From Ponticaulis koreensis DSM 19734 (GTDB taxonomy: Bacteria > Pseudomonadota > Alphaproteobacteria > Caulobacterales > Hyphomonadaceae), in contig NZ_ATVJ01000001.1 of assembly GCF_000420665.1 (NCBI RefSeq), forward strand, positions 992,001-1,056,000: 64,000 nt of DNA, in the 5' to 3' direction. Shown here one piece after another: positions 33,513-42,096 of this stretch; the first letter of the stretch is position 1; every line of letters begins with the position of its first letter. Both the position numbers and the translations under genes were made by a program. The notes below the pieces were generated by a model. The model made no database searches, was not told where the DNA came from, and was given only the letters and a program-made list of their open reading frames with translations.

Positions 33513-34619
33513 TTAGAAAGTCACAACAGAGCGGATCGACTTGCCTTCATGCATCAGATCGAACGCGTCGTTTATTTTCTCGAGCGGCATGACGTGTGTG
33601 ATCATCGGGTCAATCTGGATCTTGCCCTGCATGTACCAGTCGACGATTTTCGGAACGTCTGTGCGGCCTTTCGCGCCGCCAAACGCCGTGCCGCGCCAGT
33701 TACGACCCGTCACCAGCTGGAATGGACGTGTCGCGATTTCCTTGCCAGCTTCTGCAACGCCGATAATGACGCTTGTGCCCCAGCCGCGGTGGCAGCATTC
33801 AAGCGCCTGACGCATCACGTCTGTATTGCCTGTGCAATCGAAGGAATAATCTGCGCCGCCATCTGTCAGTTCAACGATGTGCGCGACAACGTCTGAGACG
33901 TCTTTCGGATTGACGAAGTGCGTCATACCGAATTTCTCGCCCCATTCTTTTTTCGCATTATTGAGGTCAACGCCGACAATCTTGTCCGCGCCAGCCATTT
34001 TCGCGCCCTGAATGACGTTGAGGCCAATGCCGCCAAGGCCGAAGACGACGACATTGTCGCCGACCTGAACTTTGGCCGTGTTGGTCACCGCGCCAACGCC
34101 CGTTGTGACGCCGCAGCCGACATAGCAGGCTTTGTCGAAAGGCGCGTCTTCACGGATTTTCGCAACTGCGATTTCCGGCAGGACTGTGAAGTTGGAGAAG
34201 GTCGAGCAGCCCATATAGTGATAAATGGTCTGGCCTTTGTAAGAAAAGCGGGATGTGCCATCCGGCATCAGGCCTTTGCCTTGTGTCGCGCGAATGGCCG
34301 TGCACAGATTAGTTTTGCCGGAGAGGCAGGATTTGCACTGGCGGCACTCTGGCGTGTAAAGCGGAATCACGTGGTCGCCCGGCTTCACACTTGTGACGCC
34401 CGCGCCAACTTCACGAACAATACCTGCGCCTTCATGGCCCAGAACACTCGGGAAAATACCTTCCGAATCAAGTCCGTCCAGTGTGTACGCGTCTGTGTGA
34501 CAGATGCCGGTTGCCATAATTTCAACCAGAACTTCACCGGCTTTTGGACCTTCCAGATCCAGCTCAACAATTTCGAGTGGCTTTTTCGCTTCAAAGGCGA
34601 CTGCAGCGCGGGTTTTCAT
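33513..34619 (-). CDS. adhC: S-(hydroxymethyl)glutathione dehydrogenase (class III ADH)
   Basis: Oxidises the glutathione adduct of formaldehyde to S-formylglutathione with NAD. The 368-residue length is exact for class III. Catalytic zinc ligands are C40 (GICHTD), H62 (LGHEGAG) and C170-region [10 protein letters not shown]; the structural zinc site is C92, C95, C98, C106. The NAD motif is [17 protein letters not shown], and the class III block [11 protein letters not shown] is present. It is divergent from a LysR gene, with the S-formylglutathione hydrolase gene next, forming a formaldehyde detoxification cluster. The ATG at 34619 gives the family N-terminus [10 protein letters not shown]. 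Confidence 0.95.
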   Translation of the reverse strand: MKTRAAVAFEAKKPLEIVELDLEGPKAGEVLVEIMATGICHTDAYTLDGLDSEGIFPSVLGHEGAGIVREVGAGVTSVKPGDHVIPLYTPECRQCKSCLSGKTNLCTAIRATQGKGLMPDGTSRFSYKGQTIYHYMGCSTFSNFTVLPEIAVAKIREDAPFDKACYVGCGVTTGVGAVTNTAKVQVGDNVVVFGLGGIGLNVIQGAKMAGADKIVGVDLNNAKKEWGEKFGMTHFVNPKDVSDVVAHIVELTDGGADYSFDCTGNTDVMRQALECCHRGWGTSVIIGVAEAGKEIATRPFQLVTGRNWRGTAFGGAKGRTDVPKIVDWYMQGKIQIDPMITHVMPLEKINDAFDLMHEGKSIRSVVTF

Positions 34620-34682
34620 GTTTGCACTCCGTAATTTTGCTGGTAACCGTTTAATCAATGCTCCAGATGAAATAAAGAGCTA

Positions 34683-34700
34683 AATTAAATATGCATAATT
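34683..34700. promoter_or_regulatory. Possible LysR binding site between adhC and lysR
   Basis: AATTA-N8-TAATT dyad in the divergent region. It contains a T-N11-A type arrangement common for LysR regulators. It lies 63 bases before the adhC start and just before the ribosome site of lysR, suitable for joint control and autoregulation. Confidence 0.4.
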
Positions 34701-34716
34701 GCAAGGACGGGATAGT

Positions 34717-35616
34717 TTGAGTCAGTGGGATGGTATTGAAGAGTTTGTCGCCGTGGCCCAGCAGGGCAGTTTCAAGCGCGCGGCCGAGGTTCTAGGCCTC
34801 TCCTCTTCACATGTGAGCCGGGCGGTAATGCGCCTTGAAGAGCGCCTTCAGTCTACCTTGTTTTTCCGTACAACACGTCAGGTGTCGCTGACGGATACGG
34901 GCCGGTCTCTCTTTCAGCATTGCGAGCAATTGGTTCAGGACCGCGACGAGGCCTTTGCGCTAATCGGTGGTGACAGAGAACCGGTTGGGGAACTGCGCGT
35001 TACATGTGCTGTGTCACTGGGTGAGCGCTTTGTTGCGCCAATCGTCCGTTCACTGATGCAGGACTATCCGCGCCTGTCCGTGACCGTGGATCTTTCAAAC
35101 CAGCGCCGCGATCTGGTCGCTGACGGATTCGATATGGCAATCCGAACGGGTGTTATGGATGACCCGCGATACATTCAGACACTAATTGCGCGCCGCAACT
35201 GGCAGGTCTGTGCATCTCACACTTATCTGGCGCAGCATAAAAAGCCGAAAACGGTAGAAGATCTGGCGAGCCATGAATGCGTTATGGGCTCGTCTGAGAC
35301 CTGGAAGTTTGAAGTTGATGGTGAGCCGGTCATGTTCCGCCCGAAAGGGCGTTTCAAATGCAACTCAGGTTCGGCTGTCGTTGAAGCGGTGAAGGCAGGG
35401 CTCGGTATATGCCAGCTGCCGGACTTTTACCTGCGCGATGGCATTGCCTTCGGCGAACTCGTGCCATTGTTGAAGAAAAGCCTGCCACCTGCAGAGCCTG
35501 TCTGGGCGGTCTATCCGCAGCGCAGGCACCTTATGCCGAAAGTTCAAAAACTCGTCGAACGTTTGCGCGCCGAGCTTGGCCCTGCCATGGGCGGCGCGCC
35601 ACTCGAAACAGAATAA
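34717..35616 (+). CDS. LysR-family transcriptional regulator of the formaldehyde genes (probable)
   Basis: 299 residues. The N-terminal winged HTH reads FVAVAQQGSFKRAAEVLGLSSSHVSRAVMRLEERL in parts, followed by LFFRTTRQVSLTDTG, and a LysR substrate-binding domain (about 90-295). The start is a TTG at 34717 with AAGGA upstream; it gives the usual short lead MSQWDGIEEF. A further TTG at 34699 is possible. It sits between adhC (divergent) and fghA (13 bases downstream, same strand), so it probably senses formaldehyde stress or a related adduct; that is inferred from position. Confidence 0.85.
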   Translation: MSQWDGIEEFVAVAQQGSFKRAAEVLGLSSSHVSRAVMRLEERLQSTLFFRTTRQVSLTDTGRSLFQHCEQLVQDRDEAFALIGGDREPVGELRVTCAVSLGERFVAPIVRSLMQDYPRLSVTVDLSNQRRDLVADGFDMAIRTGVMDDPRYIQTLIARRNWQVCASHTYLAQHKKPKTVEDLASHECVMGSSETWKFEVDGEPVMFRPKGRFKCNSGSAVVEAVKAGLGICQLPDFYLRDGIAFGELVPLLKKSLPPAEPVWAVYPQRRHLMPKVQKLVERLRAELGPAMGGAPLETE

Positions 35617-35629
35617 AGGACAGGATGAT

Positions 35630-36475
35630 ATGACGATCGAAACAGTCTCCACCAATAAAGCCTTTGGCGGTACGCAGGGCGTATACAAGCATCGTTCCAG
35701 CGCGACAGGCACGGATATGGCCTTCTCGGTTTATGTGCCGCCCCATGCGCCGGGTACGAAACTTCCGGTGGTCTGGTATCTGTCCGGGCTGACCTGCACG
35801 CATGCGAACGTCACCGAAAAAGGTGAGTTTCGCGTAGCGTGTGCGGAGCTTGGTCTCATCTTCGTGGCGCCGGATACATCACCTCGTGGTGAAGGTGTGC
35901 CGGATGACGCTGAAGGCGCATATGACTTCGGTCTTGGCGCCGGCTTCTATGTCAACGCGACAGAAGATCCGTTTACGGAGCATTATAAGATGCGCGACTA
36001 TATTGAGAGCGAGCTGCCTTCGGTTATCGCTGCAAACTTTCCAGCGGATATGGAGCGCCAAGGTATTACCGGCCACTCAATGGGCGGGCATGGCGCGCTG
36101 ACGATTGGCCTTAGAAATCCCTCTGTTTACAAGTCTGTGTCGGCTTTCGCGCCAATCGTTTCGCCTCTGCAATGTCCTTGGGGTGAAAAGGCGCTGACCG
36201 GCTATATCGGCGCAGATAAAGCTAAATGGCGTGAATACGATGCTGTAGCACTTATTGAAGATGGTGCGCGCGTTGAAACCGGCCTGCTGGTCGATCAGGG
36301 CACGGGCGACAACTTCCTTGCAGGCCAGCTGAAGACCCATCTTCTGGCGGAAGCCTGTTCGGCAGCCGGGCAGGCTGCCGAGATCCGGATGCAGGATGGT
36401 TATGACCACTCATACTATTTCATTTCGACCTTTATGGCCGAACATTTGAAATGGCATGCCGAACGCCTCGGCTAA
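35630..36475 (+). CDS. fghA: S-formylglutathione hydrolase
   Basis: Hydrolyses S-formylglutathione to formate and glutathione, the step after adhC. The 281-residue alpha/beta hydrolase has the nucleophile S150 in GHSMGGHGAL, the acid in VDQGTGDNFL and the histidine in GYDHSYYFI. The family block WYLSGLTCTHANVTEKGEFR, with the conserved cysteine, is present. AGGA precedes the start. It follows lysR by 13 bases, probably in one transcript. Confidence 0.95.
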   Translation: MTIETVSTNKAFGGTQGVYKHRSSATGTDMAFSVYVPPHAPGTKLPVVWYLSGLTCTHANVTEKGEFRVACAELGLIFVAPDTSPRGEGVPDDAEGAYDFGLGAGFYVNATEDPFTEHYKMRDYIESELPSVIAANFPADMERQGITGHSMGGHGALTIGLRNPSVYKSVSAFAPIVSPLQCPWGEKALTGYIGADKAKWREYDAVALIEDGARVETGLLVDQGTGDNFLAGQLKTHLLAEACSAAGQAAEIRMQDGYDHSYYFISTFMAEHLKWHAERLG

Positions 36476-37408
36476 TTAGTCAGCAAGCTGACGATCAATG
36501 AAGCTGGTGATCGCCGACAACATGTCTTCGGTATTTTCTGATGGGTAATGTCCGAAGGCATGCGGCGCACCGGGATAGAAGGCATAGTCTACCTTGCCGC
36601 TGCGCGCCTGCCAGGCCTGCAGAAGATCAAATGTCATATCCTGCGGGATGTTTGAATCCATTCCAGGCTGAATGACGAGGATAGGCGGCAAATCTTCTGC
36701 CTCACCTGCCTGAACAATGCGCGGGATCGAGGCGTCCCACATGGCATCCTCACCAGAAAAATATCGTTCCGTTAGCGTTACGAGCTGGTCGATGCCTGCG
36801 CGCTGGGCATAGCGATAGCGTGTAATCGGCGATGAGACCGGCCACATGGCGACGACATAGTCGACGCTCGCATCAATCTCGTCATGTGGTGAGAAGCCGT
36901 CATCCGCGCCCGCAATAGGCGTGCCGAGATGGGCTTCGTTGTTCGGGCGCACCGCAGCCAGCAGGGCGAGGTGACCGCCAGAGGATGAGCCAATCAGGCC
37001 GATCTGTTCCGGATCAGCATCGAGTGCCTCTGCGTTGAGGCGCACCCAGCGAACGGCCGCGGTCACATCGGCTGATCCGGCGGGGTGCTGATAGTCGGGT
37101 GATTGGCGAAAATCGATTGCCACGACCAGATAGCCGGCATCAGCAAGCGCCTGATCATAAACCCGGCCTGATGTGCGATCATACGCGCCCCACGCACCGC
37201 CATGTACTGAAATGACTACAGGTAGCGGGCCTGCGGTACTTTGCGGGCGATAAATCCGCGCGAGCAGGTCAAGCCCTTCAGGGTTGGCGTAGGTCACGTC
37301 TTCCCATGAGGCTGTTTCTGCCGCGACCGCATCGGCCTGTGCGTGCGCTGCTAAAGGTGCAGCGCTGATCGCCAATCCAAGTGCAAAGGCTGAAATCAGG
37401 TGACGCAA
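36476..37408 (-). CDS. Exported alpha/beta hydrolase (HSL/esterase-lipase type)
   Basis: 310 residues with a signal peptide (ALGLAISAAPLAAHA-Q). The oxyanion-hole motif HGGAWG, nucleophile elbow GSSSGGHLAL, aspartate in IQPGMDSNIP and histidine in GAPHAFGHYPS form a complete catalytic set of the hormone-sensitive lipase family. It is probably a periplasmic carboxylesterase; the substrate is unknown. Its stop abuts that of fghA with no gap. Upstream, 110 bases separate it from the divergent CoA-transferase gene. Confidence 0.82.
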   Translation of the reverse strand: MRHLISAFALGLAISAAPLAAHAQADAVAAETASWEDVTYANPEGLDLLARIYRPQSTAGPLPVVISVHGGAWGAYDRTSGRVYDQALADAGYLVVAIDFRQSPDYQHPAGSADVTAAVRWVRLNAEALDADPEQIGLIGSSSGGHLALLAAVRPNNEAHLGTPIAGADDGFSPHDEIDASVDYVVAMWPVSSPITRYRYAQRAGIDQLVTLTERYFSGEDAMWDASIPRIVQAGEAEDLPPILVIQPGMDSNIPQDMTFDLLQAWQARSGKVDYAFYPGAPHAFGHYPSENTEDMLSAITSFIDRQLAD

Positions 37409-37518
37409 AATAATCCTCCCATCCGCTTGGCGGAATTTCTGTTTGGGTCAAACTAGTTCGCTATCGCAGTCACGACAATCTCATTGTCAGGGTAAATCGC
37501 GGCGCTAAAGTGCCGTGC

Positions 37519-38739
37519 ATGACTGAACAAACCGTCTCTGTGACCGAAGCCACCGGCCCGCTTAAAGGCCTGCGCGTAATCGAACTTGGTGTTCTGCTGG
37601 CAGGGCCGTTCTGTGGGCAATTACTGGGTGATCTCGGCGCCGAGGTGATCAAGGTGGAGCCGCCGGGCCAGCCAGACCCTCTGCGTGACTGGGGGCAGGC
37701 CAAGCCGGACGGAAAATCGCTCTGGTTTCCTGTGGTCGGGCGCAACAAGAAGACGGTCACGCTGAACCTTCGCGAAGCCAAAGGGCAGGCCATGCTGAAA
37801 GAGCTGGTCGCCAAATCGGATATACTCGTCGAAAACTTCCGGCCCGGTACGATGGAGAAATGGGGGCTCGGTTATGATGTGCTGTCAGAGATCAATTCGG
37901 CACTGATCATGGTGAGAGTGTCCGGGTACGGACAAACAGGACCGCATTCTAAAAAAGCAGGCTATGCGAGCGTCGGCGAAGCTTTTGGCGGACTTCGCTA
38001 TGTGATGGGTGAGCCAGATCGCATGCCGAGTCGCGCGGGCATTTCTCTGGGCGATAGCCTCGCGGCGACCTTCGGTGCTCTCGGTGCGCTGGCGGCGCTG
38101 CATCATCGCCATGTCACAGGGCGGGGGCAGATCGTTGACTCTGCGATTTACGAGGCGTGCCTTGCCATGATGGAGAGCCTTGTTCCGGAAGCTGGCGTTG
38201 CTGGTTATGTGCGTGAACGTACAGGCAGCTATCTGCCCGGCGTCGCGCCGTCCAACATCTATCCGACATCGGATGGTATGGTCATTATCGGTGCCAATCA
38301 GGACACGGTCTGGCGGCGTCTTGCTGCGGCCATGGGTGAAGCTGAACTGGCAGACGATCCGCGCTATAAGGATCACTATGCACGCGGCGAACATCAACAG
38401 GAGCTTGATCAGCACATTTCCCGCTGGAGCGTGAAGCTGACTTCGCAAGAGGTCATGGATGCGTGCGAGGAACATGGCGTGCCGTGCGGGCCGATCTATC
38501 GCGGGCCTGAAATGTTGGCGGATGCACATTATGCGGCGCGCGAGGCGATTACAAAGGTTGCTCACCCGTATTTCGGTGACATCCCGATGCAGAATGTCTT
38601 CCCGAAATTCTCTGACACACCCGGCAATGTGCGCTGGTCTGCGCCGGAGCCTGGCGCATTCAATGAGGCGATCTATTGCGGGCTCCTCGGGCGGGACGAG
38701 CGCGAACTTGAACGGCTTGAAGCCGAAGGCATCATCTAA
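37519..38739 (+). CDS. CaiB/BaiF (class III) CoA-transferase
   Basis: 406-residue family III CoA-transferase. The N-terminal LKGLRVIELGVLLAGPFCGQLLGDLGAEVIKVEPP (in parts) is diagnostic, as are NKKTVTLNLR and VENFRPGTMEKWGLGYD. The catalytic aspartate lies in SLGDSLAATFG. The carboxylate substrates are unknown: close relatives act on formyl/oxalyl-CoA, carnitine, or methyl-branched acids. The ATG at 37519 is preferred over an in-frame GTG 9 bases upstream. No acyl-CoA enzymes are nearby to refine the assignment. Confidence 0.88.
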   Translation: MTEQTVSVTEATGPLKGLRVIELGVLLAGPFCGQLLGDLGAEVIKVEPPGQPDPLRDWGQAKPDGKSLWFPVVGRNKKTVTLNLREAKGQAMLKELVAKSDILVENFRPGTMEKWGLGYDVLSEINSALIMVRVSGYGQTGPHSKKAGYASVGEAFGGLRYVMGEPDRMPSRAGISLGDSLAATFGALGALAALHHRHVTGRGQIVDSAIYEACLAMMESLVPEAGVAGYVRERTGSYLPGVAPSNIYPTSDGMVIIGANQDTVWRRLAAAMGEAELADDPRYKDHYARGEHQQELDQHISRWSVKLTSQEVMDACEEHGVPCGPIYRGPEMLADAHYAAREAITKVAHPYFGDIPMQNVFPKFSDTPGNVRWSAPEPGAFNEAIYCGLLGRDERELERLEAEGII

Positions 38740-38790
38740 ACTGAAATCACTGGACGTATAATTTCTGCTTGCGCTCTCAGATTCATAACG

Positions 38791-38827
38791 ATAACGCATT
38801 ATATAACATGATATAGGAATGCGTTAT
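38791..38827. promoter_or_regulatory. Inverted-repeat operator running into the start codon of the MarR-GNAT gene
   Basis: ATAACGCATT (38791-38800) and AATGCGTTAT (38818-38827) are perfect 10-base arms, and inner TATAT/ATATA segments extend the dyad. The right arm includes the first two bases of the ATG at 38826. It is the kind of site a MarR dimer would bind to repress its own gene. Confidence 0.65.
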
Positions 38828-40349
38828 GCTGGATGTCCTCTCGCAAAAGAATTATCTGTTTCTTGGCAGCCGTATGAAGCGGCTGGCCGAGCGTATGCAG
38901 GCTGATGCGACGAAAATCTTCGAAGCCAACGGACACGGTAAGCTCCTGCCTGCATTCAATACGGTGCTGGCGGCGTTGGATCTGCGTGGTGACGCAACAA
39001 TTGGCCAGCTTGTTGAGCTGATCGGCATTTCGCAGCCCGCAATCACGCGGACTGTGGCGGGTATGGCCGACAAAGGGCTCGTACGCCTGACGGCAGATGA
39101 TGACGATCAGCGTGTCCGTAATGTTGCTCTTACAGAGGATGGCATCTGCCTTGTGGCGCATTTGAAGTCCACGGCCTGGCTGCAGATCGAGTGCGCAGCG
39201 AAGAATATAACACGTAATGTATCTGGTGATGTCATCGACCAGCTGACTGAGATTGAACGCCGCCTCGAAGAGTGCCCGCTGACAGAGCGTATTCATCCTG
39301 AAAGCGGGCTGGAGATCGTGCCGTATTCAGAAGAGCTTGCGCCTGACTTTTATCGCCTGAATGCCGAGTGGATCGAGGACATGTTTGTCCTTGAATCATC
39401 GGATATTGAAGTAATGAAAGATCCGCAGAGCCATATCATAGATAAGGGCGGTGATATTCTGTTCGTCCGAAATGCGAGCGGCGATATCATCGGCACTGGC
39501 GCGCTGCAGCCGGTTGGCGACGATGGCGCGTTCGAATTCACGAAAATGGGCGTGTCATCGACAAAGCGGGGAGAGAAGGCGGGTGAATTCCTGCTGGTCG
39601 CGCTAATCAATCGGGCGCGTGAAATGGGCGTTCAAAAGCTGCACCTGCTCACGAATAAGAAATGCGAAGCCGCGATCCATCTCTATGAGAAATTCGGGTT
39701 TCGCCATGACGCCATTATCATGGAGAAGTATGCCGCCAAGTATGAGCGGGCTAACGTCGCGATGCGCTATCCGATGAATACCCAGTCGGTGAAGGCGGCT
39801 GCGCCTGTTGAGGTCGTTCCAGCGGAAGCGCCTGCTCCGGAGCCGGTCCTCGAGCCCGTCGCAGAGACGCCGTCGCAGCGTTTTGCAATCAGTTTTTCAC
39901 CGGAAATGGATGCACCGTTATCGCTTGCGCGTGGCTACCGGTCTGACATCCTGAAGCGCGCGGAGCTGCGCGAAGCCTGCAATCAGGATGTTTGCTTCAT
40001 GACCTTTGTGGCGGATGGCATAGAGCTTGCGCATTCGGCGGATACCGTCATTGAGCATCTTCAAAGCCTCGACGGCGAACTGAAAAAGCTCCGCCATGAT
40101 GGTGAGCATCTTATCCGGTTTGTCGGGGACGCTGTCGGGCTTGCTGAGGTACGCGGCGAGAAGATCACTTTGAGCGTTGTCGCGCCATCAGATGAGATTG
40201 TGGGAAAGACTGTCCAGCTTCGCTATACAGATCAGGGCATTCGCCTCGGGGAGATAGGCGTGTTCCCGAAAAAGCTCGTCATTGACGAGTTCGAGGCATC
40301 TATAACGCGCGTTCGCGCCGAGATTATGCGGGTCTACCGCGCGCTATAG
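38826..40349 (+). CDS. MarR-GNAT fusion with an additional C-terminal domain
   Basis: 507 residues in three parts. Residues 1-158 are a MarR winged helix (ATIGQLVELIGISQPAITRTVAGMADKGLV, DDDQRVRNVALTEDG in parts). Residues 160-316 are a GNAT acetyltransferase with the acetyl-CoA loop near STKRGEKAGEFLL and the terminal HLYEKFGFRHD block. A Pro/Ala/Glu-rich linker (about 317-352) leads to a 150-residue domain I do not recognise. MarR-GNAT fusions are known as regulators that acetylate unknown targets. The ATG follows AGGA at 7 bases and lies inside an operator-like dyad, suggesting tight autorepression. Confidence 0.8.
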   Translation: MLDVLSQKNYLFLGSRMKRLAERMQADATKIFEANGHGKLLPAFNTVLAALDLRGDATIGQLVELIGISQPAITRTVAGMADKGLVRLTADDDDQRVRNVALTEDGICLVAHLKSTAWLQIECAAKNITRNVSGDVIDQLTEIERRLEECPLTERIHPESGLEIVPYSEELAPDFYRLNAEWIEDMFVLESSDIEVMKDPQSHIIDKGGDILFVRNASGDIIGTGALQPVGDDGAFEFTKMGVSSTKRGEKAGEFLLVALINRAREMGVQKLHLLTNKKCEAAIHLYEKFGFRHDAIIMEKYAAKYERANVAMRYPMNTQSVKAAAPVEVVPAEAPAPEPVLEPVAETPSQRFAISFSPEMDAPLSLARGYRSDILKRAELREACNQDVCFMTFVADGIELAHSADTVIEHLQSLDGELKKLRHDGEHLIRFVGDAVGLAEVRGEKITLSVVAPSDEIVGKTVQLRYTDQGIRLGEIGVFPKKLVIDEFEASITRVRAEIMRVYRAL

Positions 40350-40356
40350 GATGCAT

Positions 40357-41505
40357 TTAACGCCTGGCTGGCAGATAGGTCAGCTCGGGGAAGTCGTTTT
40401 CAAGCGTCTCGGTGACGAAGACTTCATTCTCGCTGCGGGTCTCCTCGGTTTCTGCAAAGACCGATTCCAGAAGCGCATGAATAGCGAGTTTGGCGATCAT
40501 TTGCTGGCGTCCCGCGCTGATGGCCTCGCCCAGTTCGAATGAACAGGCCGGTACAAATTCATCGGGAGATATCAGGCCGAGTTCCGGCCCGCCAAACATG
40601 CCATCGAACGGGTGGCTGCCCGTACCGAACTCTGCGACGGAGCAAACCAGCTCATCCGGATTTCCGAAGAGGCGGGGAATGCCTGACATGAGGTCCGCGA
40701 AGCCTGCATGCGTGCCGCCTTCAATTTCCAGAAGCCCGCCAGATGAGAGTTTGTCCGGCATTGGCGCGGCATTCGTGCGGTGGGGAACGATCGCATCCTC
40801 AGTGCCGGAGATCACCAGATACGCGGCATCGGTGGTGGTGAAAAAGTCAGGGCCGAAAACATCCGCCGGACCGGCCATAGAGACAGCGGCCTTAATCCGA
40901 GCATCGCGCCATTCTGGATGAAAAGTGGTGAGCGTGGTTGTGAGCCCGCCAAGCGAGAGACCGACAGCGCCGATACGATCGGCGTCCAGCATGGCGCTGA
41001 AGGGTTTCTCGTCACCCGAAAGAGCGAGCATCTGGTCTATGACAAAACTGACATCGCCCGGCTGGCTCGGCACATCTGAAATGGTCGCGCCGCCTGGCGC
41101 CATGCCATTGGAAAGCGGGAAACGCGGCGCGGCGACGACATAGCCATGGCTTGCCAGATATTCGGCGATATAGGCCCCGCCTACATTATTGGACCGGAAG
41201 CCATGGCTGTAGATGACAAGCGGCGCAGAGCCGTCTGCGCCTTCTGGATACCAGATGCGCGTTGGCAGCATGCGATCGGGTGCGCCTTCGAACTCTCCGT
41301 TTGGCGGGGTGGAGCGCGTCGTATCAACCCAGATGTATTCATTGGTTGCAACCTCATATGGCCCATCAGCCAACCGCGCCGCGCTTTCTGAATTCTCAGG
41401 CGGGGGCGCAGGGCGTGTGACGAAAAGGCCAATGGAAACCGCGGCGATAACAGCAACCAGCACGATCAGGATGATGATCCCGATCCACTTCAACACCTTC
41501 AACAT
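40357..41505 (-). CDS. Membrane-anchored alpha/beta hydrolase (PAF-acetylhydrolase/chlorophyllase-like)
   Basis: 382 residues. An N-terminal membrane anchor (WIGIIILIVLVAVIAAVSIGLFV) precedes a hydrolase domain with the oxyanion block VIYSHGFRSNN, nucleophile elbow GAVGLSLGGLTT, an aspartate in SGTEDAIVP and a histidine in GGTHAGFADL. It probably acts in the periplasm on an unknown ester or amide. The ATG at 41505 has GGGGGAG upstream; longer readings would put a polar stretch before the anchor. It is convergent with the MarR-GNAT gene. Confidence 0.82.
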   Translation of the reverse strand: MLKVLKWIGIIILIVLVAVIAAVSIGLFVTRPAPPPENSESAARLADGPYEVATNEYIWVDTTRSTPPNGEFEGAPDRMLPTRIWYPEGADGSAPLVIYSHGFRSNNVGGAYIAEYLASHGYVVAAPRFPLSNGMAPGGATISDVPSQPGDVSFVIDQMLALSGDEKPFSAMLDADRIGAVGLSLGGLTTTLTTFHPEWRDARIKAAVSMAGPADVFGPDFFTTTDAAYLVISGTEDAIVPHRTNAAPMPDKLSSGGLLEIEGGTHAGFADLMSGIPRLFGNPDELVCSVAEFGTGSHPFDGMFGGPELGLISPDEFVPACSFELGEAISAGRQQMIAKLAIHALLESVFAETEETRSENEVFVTETLENDFPELTYLPARR

Positions 41506-41575
41506 CTTTCTTCTCCCCCGAGTTTTCTGAACTGTCGGGCGATTAGGAGAAACTGGCAAGAGAGGATCGGCCAGC

Positions 41576-42022
41576 TCAGCGCTGGTATTTGATGAACTTT
41601 GTCTGTTTGGCCATGCGGTCATAAAGCTTCATGGCCGTGTGATTGTCGTTCTCGGTCATCCAGTAGACAGTCGGGCAACCCATCGCGTCGCCCGCGTCAT
41701 AAACCGCCTGAATGAGCGCGCGGCCCGCGCCGGTTCCGCGTGCGTCCGGATTTACATAGAGGTCCTGCAGGTAAATGACGTCTTCAGGGCGCCAGCAATG
41801 GCGCTGGCGCATAAAGTGGGTGAGGCCGATTGTCGTGTCGCCCTGCCAGGCGATCAGACCATGCGGGTCATAAAGCTCGTCTGTGAGGAGACGGGCAAAT
41901 GTCGCGTCATAGACCGATTGCGGAAGCTCGGATTTGTAGAAGATCAGATAGTCGGTCCACAGTTTCTCCCAGACGGGTTTGTCCTCGGCGCCTACTGGTC
42001 GAATATCCAACTGGCTCATCAT
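41576..42022 (-). CDS. GNAT-family N-acetyltransferase
   Basis: 148 residues of GNAT fold: IYLQDLYVNPDARGTGAGRALIQAVYD carries the acetyl-CoA pyrophosphate loop (R/Q-x-x-G-x-G/A as RGTGAG), and YWMTENDNHTAMKLYDRMA is the usual final block. The target is unknown; the length and pattern resemble small-molecule or protein acetyltransferases of the Rim/Eis type. It lies 74 bases after the BON-MscS gene on the same strand. Confidence 0.85.
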   Translation of the reverse strand: MMSQLDIRPVGAEDKPVWEKLWTDYLIFYKSELPQSVYDATFARLLTDELYDPHGLIAWQGDTTIGLTHFMRQRHCWRPEDVIYLQDLYVNPDARGTGAGRALIQAVYDAGDAMGCPTVYWMTENDNHTAMKLYDRMAKQTKFIKYQR

Positions 42023-42096
42023 TAGCTAACCCTCTTGTCTCGTTCCGAATATTGCTAATGCGGACGGGATGAGTTGGCGTCAAGCTGGACGAAAGA

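Noticed and set aside
33918-34634. 238-codon frame opposite adhC
   Set aside because: Antisense to a highly conserved enzyme; composition (Asn/Phe/Ala/Arg-rich) is an artefact of the codon bias of adhC.
37885-38799. 304-codon open frame on the minus strand opposite the CoA-transferase
   Set aside because: Its translation is Arg/His/Cys-rich with no domain, typical of an antisense shadow in GC-rich DNA.
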